Source: Clostridia bacterium (lineage in GTDB: Bacteria > Bacillota > Clostridia > DUPQ01). From it: a DNA stretch of 5,584 nucleotides. The notes beneath the pieces are model-generated. The model was not told where the DNA came from and did not search any database. It saw nothing but the letters and a program-made list of their open reading frames with translations. Position numbers and translations under genes: made by a program. The stretch covers positions 1 to 5,584 of the forward strand of contig JAQVAJ010000119.1 in NCBI GenBank assembly GCA_028690885.1, given 5' to 3'. The stretch's first letter is position 1. The number at the start of each line of letters is the position of its first letter. This document shows, piece after piece, positions 1-4,831 of this stretch.

Positions 1-1
1 T

Positions 2-307
2 CTTTTTGTTGGTTGTTTCTTGGCCAACCTTATAGGCGGCGCAGGAATACTGGATATTGTACTTGGCTCTTTAGCGACTTTGCTTGCAGCTTTTTTGACA
101 TATAGAATGAAAAGCAAATGGCTTGCTCCTTTTCCGCCAATCGTAATAAATGCTTTCGTAGTAGGTTATATACTTAATGTATATTATGGTATGGATTACT
201 GGCTGGCAGTTGCATCAGTGGCGGCAGGACAGACAGTTTCTTGTCTGGGGTTAGGCATGTTGTTACTTCTACAGCTGGACAAATACAAAGAAAGGCTTTT
301 TTCATGA
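2..307 (+). CDS. queT: QueT family queuosine-precursor ECF transporter substrate-binding subunit, C-terminal part (5' end outside window)
   Basis: Membrane S-component of an energy-coupling factor transporter, thought to bring in a queuosine precursor such as preQ1 together with the shared EcfA/EcfA'/EcfT module. The frame is open from base 2, so the gene starts upstream; the TTG at 20 lies inside a conserved stretch and is not a start. The 101 visible residues are about the last two thirds of a family usually near 165 residues. Family-like stretches are FVGCFLANLIGG (residues 2-13), the ILDIVLGSLATLLAA segment (16-30) and the LAPFPPIVINAFVVGYILN region (41-59). Hydrophobic segments lie at roughly 16-34, 46-62 and 66-92, followed by a charged tail (DKYKERLFS). 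The stop overlaps the next start (ATGA, 304-307), so the two are probably co-translated. Family assignment rests on remembered QueT sequences; substrate specificity is inferred from the family. Any preQ1 riboswitch would lie upstream, outside the window. Confidence 0.85.
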   Translation, partial: LFVGCFLANLIGGAGILDIVLGSLATLLAAFLTYRMKSKWLAPFPPIVINAFVVGYILNVYYGMDYWLAVASVAAGQTVSCLGLGMLLLLQLDKYKERLFS

Positions 308-573
308 AAAACAATCAGACAAACAAAAGAAATGTTATTGACTGGGTTTTGATATTTTTATTTATCTTTCTGCGTTTTATTTCTGATAATCAGTTATATA
401 GAAATTATGCGCTTTTAGCTGTTGCAGTTTTGGGTATACTAATATCATTAGGGATATTGATATTCAAAAAGGATCTAGCTAAAACAGGTAAAATAAGAGA
501 ACTAATTGCAATAGGATTATTAGTCATAGCGGTCGGATATGCAGTTTTTAGGATAATTACACTTAGTGCTTAA
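304..573 (+). CDS. Small three-helix membrane protein of unknown function, coupled to queT
   Basis: I do not recognise a family. The 89-residue product has a basic, polar N-terminus (MKNNQTNKRN) and three hydrophobic segments at about 11-26, 35-55 and 66-86. A lysine-rich loop (KKDLAKTGKIR) lies between the second and third. By the positive-inside rule this suggests N-terminus inside and C-terminus outside. The ATG at 304 is chosen because it overlaps the queT stop as ATGA and has a purine-rich GAAAGG just upstream (290-295). The longer reading from a TTG at 241 would run out of frame through the conserved end of queT and is unlikely. The overlap implies translational coupling, so a role linked to the transporter is possible, but nothing in the sequence shows it. 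There are no catalytic motifs and no resemblance to the EcfT or EcfA subunits. It could equally be an unrelated small membrane protein. Confidence 0.7.
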   Translation: MKNNQTNKRNVIDWVLIFLFIFLRFISDNQLYRNYALLAVAVLGILISLGILIFKKDLAKTGKIRELIAIGLLVIAVGYAVFRIITLSA

Positions 574-586
574 ACACTTATTATTA

Positions 587-615
587 TTGTAATACAGACT
601 CAATTATGATATTAT
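587..615 (+). promoter_or_regulatory. Probable sigma-A promoter of the pfp-fba operon
   Basis: A TTGTAA box (587-592) and a TATTAT box (610-615) are separated by exactly 17 bases, in the 74-base gap before the phosphofructokinase gene. Each box matches the consensus at four or five of six positions. Transcription would begin near 622, giving a leader of about 25 bases that carries the GGAGG ribosome binding site. No terminator is visible between the preceding gene and this point, so read-through from queT is also possible. Confidence 0.55.
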
Positions 616-634
616 AACTAGGATATTTTGGTCA

Positions 635-640
635 TGGAGG
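635..640 (+). promoter_or_regulatory. Ribosome binding site of the phosphofructokinase gene
   Basis: TGGAGG lies 7 bases before the ATG at 648, a strong Shine-Dalgarno match at good spacing. It fixes this start codon. Confidence 0.8.
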
Positions 641-647
641 TAAATAT

Positions 648-1898
648 ATGACATTGTTAAAAGGAGCCGCAATATTTGGTCAGTCAGGCGGGCCCACAGC
701 AGTAATTAATTCTAGCGCATCAGGTGTATTTCAACAGGCGTTAAAAGAAGAATGTATAACCGCAGTTTACGGTGCAGCACATGGTATCAGAGGTATTCTC
801 AACGAAGAATTTTATGATATGTCCGAAGAAACTCAGGAACAATTAGATCTCTTAAAAACAACTCCTTCATCAGCTCTTGGTTCAGTCAGATATAAGCTTA
901 AGAATGCTGAAGTTGATGAAACTGATTATTTAAGATTACTTGAAGTTTTCAAAAAGTATAACATCAGATATTTCTTCTATAATGGCGGAAATGATTCAAT
1001 GGATACATGTAACAAGATAAGCAAGTTTCTTGCTAAATCTGGTTATGAATGTAAAGTAATTGGAGTTCCAAAGACTATTGATAATGACCTTTCTGTTACA
1101 GATCATTGTCCAGGATACGGTTCAGCAGCAAAATATGTTGCAACTACAATAATGGAAGTTTATCATGATGCTAATGTATATGACACTCCAATGATTACAA
1201 TTATTGAAATAATGGGTAGAAATGCAGGCTGGTTAACTGCAGCAAGCATGCTCGCAGCATACAAAGGAGCAGGACCTGATTTAATATATCTTCCTGAAGT
1301 ACCATTTACTATAGATAAATTTTTGAAGGATGTAAAAAAGGTTTATGACAGCAAACCTGATCACAAAGTAATAGTCGCTTTTTCTGAAGGTTGTAAAGAC
1401 ACAGAGGGCAGGTATATAGCTGAGATGGGCCAGTCTTTAGCAAAAGACGCATTCGGACATGCTCAGTTAGGTGGAGCAGCTTCTGTATTAGGTGATATAG
1501 TTAAAAATGAATTTAAATGTAAAGTAAGATCAATAGAGTTCAGCCTTATGCAGCGTTGTGCAGCACACATAGGTTCAAGAACTGATATTGATGAGGCATT
1601 TCTTGCAGGTCAAGAGGCTGTAAAAGCTGCAGTTAATGGCAATACTGATTATATGATAGGTTTTGAAAGAAAAATTAATAGTAAAAAGTACGAATGCAAG
1701 ACCACTCTTGTTGCACTTTCTGATGCTGCAAATACTGAGAAAACAGTTCCTCTTGAATGGCTTAATGAAGATAAAAACTTTTTAAAGCAGGAGTTTATTG
1801 ATTATGCACTTCCTTTAATACAGGGAGATTCAGGACTGCCTTTTGAAGAAGGTCTGCCAAAATTCGCTAAATTAAAAAAAGTATTAGTAAAAAAATAA
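648..1898 (+). CDS. pfp: Pyrophosphate-dependent 6-phosphofructokinase (diphosphate--fructose-6-phosphate 1-phosphotransferase)
   Basis: Cytoplasmic glycolytic enzyme that reversibly transfers phosphate between pyrophosphate and fructose 6-phosphate to give fructose 1,6-bisphosphate. The 416 residues show the PFK fold signatures in order: a glycine-rich N-terminal loop (GQSGGPTAVIN, 11-21), YNGGNDS (111-117), PKTIDND (141-147, catalytic Asp in TIDND), MGRNAGW (189-195), the FSEG glutamate (247) and an arginine-containing region at 294-311. Donor type is read from two positions. Asp116 follows GGN where ATP enzymes have Gly (Gly104 of E. coli PfkA), and Lys142 precedes TIDND where ATP enzymes have Gly124. 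Both substitutions block the ATP site and mark PPi enzymes. Asn115 replaces the Asp of the common GGDDS form; I recall GGNDS in a bacterial PFP clade. The aldolase gene follows 12 bases later, matching the next pathway step. PPi use is inferred from these residues. Confidence 0.93.
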   Translation: MTLLKGAAIFGQSGGPTAVINSSASGVFQQALKEECITAVYGAAHGIRGILNEEFYDMSEETQEQLDLLKTTPSSALGSVRYKLKNAEVDETDYLRLLEVFKKYNIRYFFYNGGNDSMDTCNKISKFLAKSGYECKVIGVPKTIDNDLSVTDHCPGYGSAAKYVATTIMEVYHDANVYDTPMITIIEIMGRNAGWLTAASMLAAYKGAGPDLIYLPEVPFTIDKFLKDVKKVYDSKPDHKVIVAFSEGCKDTEGRYIAEMGQSLAKDAFGHAQLGGAASVLGDIVKNEFKCKVRSIEFSLMQRCAAHIGSRTDIDEAFLAGQEAVKAAVNGNTDYMIGFERKINSKKYECKTTLVALSDAANTEKTVPLEWLNEDKNFLKQEFIDYALPLIQGDSGLPFEEGLPKFAKLKKVLVKK

Positions 1899-1903
1899 AG
1901 GAG
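1897..1903 (+). promoter_or_regulatory. Ribosome binding site of the aldolase gene, overlapping the pfp stop codon
   Basis: AAAGGAG overlaps the last two bases of the pfp TAA stop (1896-1898) and lies 7 bases before the ATG at 1911. This tight arrangement supports co-transcription and probable translational coupling of the two glycolytic genes. Confidence 0.8.
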
Positions 1904-1910
1904 AAGAAAA

Positions 1911-2849
1911 ATGGCACTTATAACATCAAAAAAAATGTTCGAAAAGGCATATAAAGGCGGATACGCGATTGGTGCTTTCAATGTTAACAATATGGAAATA
2001 ATCCAAGGTATAACCGAAGCAGCAAAAGAGGCTCAGGCTCCTCTGATACTTCAGGTTTCTGCTGGAGCAAGAAAGTATGCAAAACATGTTTATCTTATGA
2101 AGCTAATAGAAGCTGCGATTGAAGATACAGGATTGCCAATTTGTGTACATCTTGACCATGGTGACAGTTTTGAAATTTGTAAATCTTGTATAGATGGCGG
2201 ATTCACATCTGTCATGTTTGACGGATCACACCATACATTTGAAGACAACATAAAGGAAACAAAAAGAGTTGTTGAATATGCTCATGAAAGAGGAGTTGTA
2301 GTAGAAGCAGAACTTGGAAGATTAGCAGGTGTTGAAGATGATATCAAGGTAAGTAAAGAGGATTCCTCATACACAGACCCTGATGAAGTTGAGGAATTCG
2401 TATCAAAGACCGGAGTTGACTCACTTGCGATTGCTATTGGAACAAGTCATGGAGCATATAAATTTCAGGGTGAGGCTAAATTGAGATTTGATATTCTTGA
2501 AGAAGTTCAAAGAAGATTGCCTGGTTTTCCGATAGTGCTTCACGGAGCATCATCTGTAATACCTGAGTTTGTAGAGAAGATAAACAAATATGGCGGTAAA
2601 ATGCCTGGTGCACAGGGAGTTCCTGAGGAAATGCTTAGAAAGGCAGCTTCAATGGCTGTTTGTAAGATAAATATCGATTCAGACTTAAGACTTGCTATGA
2701 CTTCATCAATAAGAGAGCATTTTGCTTTGAATCCAGACCATTTCGACCCAAGACAGTACTTAGCACCAGCAAGAGAGAATATCAAACAGTTGGTAAAAAA
2801 TAAACTTATTCATGTATTAGGCTGCGATAATACAGCGAATGAATATTAG
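1911..2849 (+). CDS. fba: Class II (zinc-dependent) fructose-1,6-bisphosphate aldolase
   Basis: Cytoplasmic enzyme that reversibly cleaves fructose 1,6-bisphosphate into dihydroxyacetone phosphate and glyceraldehyde 3-phosphate. The 312-residue TIM-barrel protein opens with the GAFNVNNMEI motif (21-30). HLDHG (80-84) supplies the probable catalytic Asp82 and zinc ligand His83. Other landmarks are GSHHT (105-109), VEAELG (131-136), GTSHG (177-181, zinc ligand His180), LHGASS (210-215, zinc ligand His211) and NIDSDLR (254-260), which binds substrate phosphate. An extra segment between the last two sites (INKYGGKMPGAQGVPEEM, 224-241) and the total length match the subgroup shared by anaerobic bacteria and amitochondriate protists such as Giardia, rather than the shorter GatY/KbaY-like tagatose-bisphosphate aldolases. 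Pairing with pfp 12 bases upstream supports a glycolytic role. It is the last gene of its operon, followed by the terminator at 2942-2970. Confidence 0.95.
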   Translation: MALITSKKMFEKAYKGGYAIGAFNVNNMEIIQGITEAAKEAQAPLILQVSAGARKYAKHVYLMKLIEAAIEDTGLPICVHLDHGDSFEICKSCIDGGFTSVMFDGSHHTFEDNIKETKRVVEYAHERGVVVEAELGRLAGVEDDIKVSKEDSSYTDPDEVEEFVSKTGVDSLAIAIGTSHGAYKFQGEAKLRFDILEEVQRRLPGFPIVLHGASSVIPEFVEKINKYGGKMPGAQGVPEEMLRKAASMAVCKINIDSDLRLAMTSSIREHFALNPDHFDPRQYLAPARENIKQLVKNKLIHVLGCDNTANEY

Positions 2850-2862
2850 TCATTTTTATCTG

Positions 2863-2894
2863 TATTATTGATATTTGCACTAAAATCAATAATA
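2863..2894. repeat. Perfect 10-base inverted repeat downstream of fba
   Basis: TATTATTGAT (2863-2872) and ATCAATAATA (2885-2894) are exact reverse complements separated by 12 bases, 14 bases after the aldolase stop. The stem is almost all A/T and no T-run follows, so it does not look like a terminator. It could be a weak RNA stem protecting the 3' end of the operon transcript, a protein-binding site, or chance in AT-rich spacer. Confidence 0.4.
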
Positions 2895-2941
2895 AATAAA
2901 TGCTTGTTTTAAAATGAGCTTGAATTTATTCATTTAAAATC

Positions 2942-2970
2942 AGAGAAGCGGTTATCCGCTTTTCTTTTTA
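2942..2970 (+). terminator. Intrinsic terminator of the pfp-fba operon
   Basis: AGAGAAGCGG (2942-2951) pairs with CCGCTTTTCT (2956-2965) to give a 10-base-pair stem including one G-U pair, closed by the loop TTAT. The T-run 2965-2969 follows directly, partly within the base of the stem. The GC-rich top (GCGG/CCGC) makes it convincing in an AT-rich spacer. It separates the glycolytic operon from the ysxC unit. Confidence 0.85.
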
Positions 2971-2979
2971 TTGGTAAAG

Positions 2980-3008
2980 TATGCAAATATATTTTATTAA
3001 TGTATAAT
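2980..3008 (+). promoter_or_regulatory. Probable promoter of the ysxC unit
   Basis: A perfect TATAAT (3003-3008) lies 19 bases before the TTG start of ysxC and after the upstream terminator. The best -35 candidate at 17-base spacing is TATGCA (2980-2985), matching TTGACA at only three positions, so the -35 box is weak. A TG dinucleotide abuts the -10 box but lacks the one-base gap of a true extended -10. Initiation would fall near 3015, putting the start site against the ribosome binding site and giving a very short leader. Confidence 0.5.
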
Positions 3009-3015
3009 AACAAAA

Positions 3016-3023
3016 AAGGAGAG
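3016..3023 (+). promoter_or_regulatory. Strong ribosome binding site selecting the TTG start of ysxC
   Basis: AAGGAGAG lies with its GGAG core 6 bases before the TTG at 3028. No ATG or GTG in frame nearby fits the conserved YsxC N-terminus, so the site decides for the TTG start. Confidence 0.8.
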
Positions 3024-3027
3024 TGCT

Positions 3028-3648
3028 TTGATAGTAAAAAGTTCAAATTTTATAATAAGCGCGGTTGGTAAAGACCAGTGGCCGGATGACAATCTTCCTG
3101 AAGTAGTTTTTTCAGGCAAATCCAATGTAGGGAAATCCAGTCTTATAAACGCCTTATGTAATAGGAAGAATCTTGCATATTCCGGTTCAACTCCCGGTAA
3201 GACCAGAATGATTAATTTTTATGATATAAATGGAGAGTTGAGATTTGTTGATCTTCCCGGATATGGTTATTCAAAAGCATCAAAACAGATCGCTAAAGGT
3301 TATAGCAATCTGGCTGATGATTATTTTAAAGAAAGAAAAAATTTGCGACTAATTATTCAGATTCTTGATATAAGGCATGATCCTACTGACGACGATATTC
3401 AAATGATACATTTTTTAAATAAATCTGAAATGCCTTTTGTTTTAGTTATTGGTAAATGTGATAAACTTTCTAAAGCACAGAGTATAACTCGTGCCCGCAA
3501 AATAGCTAAAATGCTTATAATAGATCCTGATACACCTTTCATACTTACCTCTGCTATTACGAAAAGAGGTATTGAGGAGATATGGGATGTAATAGAGTAT
3601 TATTGTTTTTATGAAGAAGAAGCAGAGAAAGAGAGACAGAAAGAATAA
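3028..3648 (+). CDS. ysxC: Ribosome biogenesis GTP-binding protein YsxC/EngB (YihA family)
   Basis: Small TRAFAC GTPase that acts in late assembly of the 50S ribosomal subunit in the cytoplasm; essential in several bacteria. At 206 residues it has the normal family length. The N-terminal strand is followed by VVFSGKSNVGKSSLIN (26-41, G1 P-loop Gly30-Ser37), the switch I segment STPGKT (54-59, G2 Thr), DLPGYGY (75-81, G3), GKCDK (142-146, G4) and TSA (174-176, G5), then a C-terminal helix and an acidic/basic tail. G4 is slightly unusual: the usual TKxD or NKxD reads GKCD, with Gly142 for Thr/Asn; Lys143 and Asp145, which read the guanine, are kept. Translation starts at TTG. The gene is followed 21 bases later by the trigger-factor-like lipoprotein on the same strand with no terminator between, so the two are probably co-transcribed. 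Confidence 0.95.
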   Translation: MIVKSSNFIISAVGKDQWPDDNLPEVVFSGKSNVGKSSLINALCNRKNLAYSGSTPGKTRMINFYDINGELRFVDLPGYGYSKASKQIAKGYSNLADDYFKERKNLRLIIQILDIRHDPTDDDIQMIHFLNKSEMPFVLVIGKCDKLSKAQSITRARKIAKMLIIDPDTPFILTSAITKRGIEEIWDVIEYYCFYEEEAEKERQKE

Positions 3649-3669
3649 ATCTTAGAACAGGTAGGTATT

Positions 3670-4722
3670 ATGTATTCTAAAAACTTAATGAAAAAATGCA
3701 TATTTATATTAATGATTGTACTGATTTTATCAGTATTAGTTTCGTGTAGCAGTCCATATAAGAATTCAAAGTACATTACACTTTCAAAGTATATGGGTGT
3801 TGAAGTAGACTATGAAGAAATAAAAGTCACTCAAGATGACCTTGACAGGGAAATTGCAATATTCCTTGACAGTTACGCTGAAGTTGTGGTTTTTGAAGAT
3901 GGTATTGTTCAAGAAAAGGATATTGTAAATATTGATTATTCAGGTACAATTGATGGAAAACCTTTTGAAAATGGTGCACACACTGATTATGATCTTGAGA
4001 TAGGCTCCAATACATTTATTGATGATTTTGAAGACAAGCTTATTGGTACACAGATTGGTCAGACAACAGAAATTACAGCAGAATTTCCGACTAATTTTAA
4101 AGATAACAATGGTAATATTTCAGATTTAGCAGGGAAAGAAGCTGTCTTTATTGTAACTGTAAATAAAGTAACCAGACGCGTTCCTCCTGAATATACTGAT
4201 GAATTTTTAGGTAGTTTAAATATAGGTTACAAAACAGTAAGGGAACACAATCAGTTTCTGCAACAGGAGATATTAAGATATAACAAAATCCAGACAGTCT
4301 GGAATATTATCGTTGATTCAACGGAGGTAAAAAAATATCCAAATACTGTTGAAAAGAGAGTTGCTATGGTTCGTGAGTATTATGAATACTATATGGCATA
4401 TTATGGCTACACCTCATTTAATGAATTCTGTATTGATTCACTCGGACAGACAGAAGAAGAATTTAATCAGACTAATCTGCTAAGCGCGCAAGAAGGCGTG
4501 AAGCAAGAGATGATTTCTCAGGCGATAGCACAGTTAGAAGATATAAATCTTACAAATAAAGAGATACAGGATGGTTATGATAATTATGCTGAATATTATG
4601 GTTATGATAATACAGAAGATTTTTTAAAGGAATATGATAAAGAATCTCTTCAAAGCAGCATATTGCTAAATAAGATTATGGAGTATGTCGCACAACATGC
4701 TATTATAATCAATAATCCTTAG
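3670..4722 (+). CDS. Trigger-factor-like FKBP-type peptidyl-prolyl isomerase lipoprotein
   Basis: Probable envelope foldase, anchored to the outer face of the cytoplasmic membrane by a lipid. Residues 7-25 form a signal peptide with a basic start (MKKC), a hydrophobic core and a lipobox LVSC (23-26), so Cys26 should be lipidated. An FKBP domain covers about 80-168: IVNIDYSGTIDGKPFENG (85-102), FIDDFEDKLIGTQIGQ (116-131) and GKEAVFIVTVNKV (155-167). After it comes VPPEYTDEFL (171-180), like the trigger factor junction, then a helical C-terminal region resembling the trigger factor chaperone arms. The N-terminal ribosome-binding domain of true trigger factor is absent, consistent with an exported role. 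In the FKBP pocket, Asp118-Asp119 sit where many trigger factors have Pro-Gly; isomerase activity is therefore inferred, not certain. The C-terminal half is rich in Tyr and has an internal repeat. The start at 3670 has a modest AGGTAGG (3659-3665); the internal Met7 lacks a ribosome site. Confidence 0.85.
   Translation: MYSKNLMKKCIFILMIVLILSVLVSCSSPYKNSKYITLSKYMGVEVDYEEIKVTQDDLDREIAIFLDSYAEVVVFEDGIVQEKDIVNIDYSGTIDGKPFENGAHTDYDLEIGSNTFIDDFEDKLIGTQIGQTTEITAEFPTNFKDNNGNISDLAGKEAVFIVTVNKVTRRVPPEYTDEFLGSLNIGYKTVREHNQFLQQEILRYNKIQTVWNIIVDSTEVKKYPNTVEKRVAMVREYYEYYMAYYGYTSFNEFCIDSLGQTEEEFNQTNLLSAQEGVKQEMISQAIAQLEDINLTNKEIQDGYDNYAEYYGYDNTEDFLKEYDKESLQSSILLNKIMEYVAQHAIIINNP
4378..4626 (+). repeat. Tyrosine-rich internal protein repeat in the lipoprotein
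   Basis: Residues 237-254 (4378-4431) and 302-319 (4573-4626) align without gaps at an offset of 65 residues, sharing Y238/Y303, Y241/Y306, the YYGY block 244-247/309-312 and F253/F318. That is 7 identities in 18. Residues 237-247 alone contain seven tyrosines in eleven positions. It is visible at protein level; DNA similarity is only patchy, so any duplication is old. Confidence 0.55.
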
Positions 4723-4787
4723 TTTTAGTAAAGTTTAAAAATCGATAATAATTCAACGAAGTATAAGTATAAATAATAAATTCGATT

Positions 4788-4819
4788 AAAAAAAGGACCC
4801 ATATGGGTCCTTAATTTTT
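4788..4819. terminator. Bidirectional intrinsic terminator between convergent genes
   Basis: AAGGACCCATATGGGTCCTT (4793-4812) is a perfect 20-base palindrome: an 8-base-pair stem with loop ATAT, or 10 pairs if fully paired. On the plus strand it is followed by TTAATTTTT (to 4819); on the minus strand by an uninterrupted run of seven Ts (complement of the A-run from 4788). It lies between the lipoprotein stop (4722) and the aminotransferase stop (4832) and should end transcripts from both sides, more strongly on the minus strand. Confidence 0.9.
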
Positions 4820-4831
4820 AAGAATTATATT

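Noticed and set aside
241..303. N-terminal extension of the small membrane protein from a TTG at 241
   Set aside because: It would overlap the conserved end of queT out of frame; the ATG at 304 has the typical ATGA overlap and an upstream purine-rich site.
20..307. TTG at 20 as the start of a complete 95-residue gene
   Set aside because: Conserved QueT sequence (LFVGCF) continues in frame to the window edge, so this is an internal codon of a truncated gene.
574..647. Possible riboswitch or leader RNA before pfp
   Set aside because: The gap is only 74 bases with a promoter close to the gene, leaving about 25 bases of leader and no stable stem.
1802..1990. Minus-strand open frame across the pfp-fba junction
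   Set aside because: It is antisense to two strongly conserved genes, has no ribosome site and gives a low-complexity Phe/Leu-rich product.
2540..2785. Minus-strand open frame inside fba
   Set aside because: It is a shadow of the aldolase coding sequence with no family resemblance.
2881..2945. Further weak inverted matches (AATAAAT/ATTTATT, AAATGA/TCATTT) in the fba-ysxC spacer
   Set aside because: They are short, A/T only and expected by chance in this composition.
3827..4015. Minus-strand open frame inside the lipoprotein gene
   Set aside because: The His/Gln-rich product is typical of an antisense shadow of the FKBP domain codons.
4723..4787. Imperfect repeats ATAATAATTC/ATAATAAATTC and AATCGA/TCGATT after the lipoprotein gene
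   Set aside because: They are short and low in complexity, with no sign of a binding site or RNA structure beyond the adjacent terminator.
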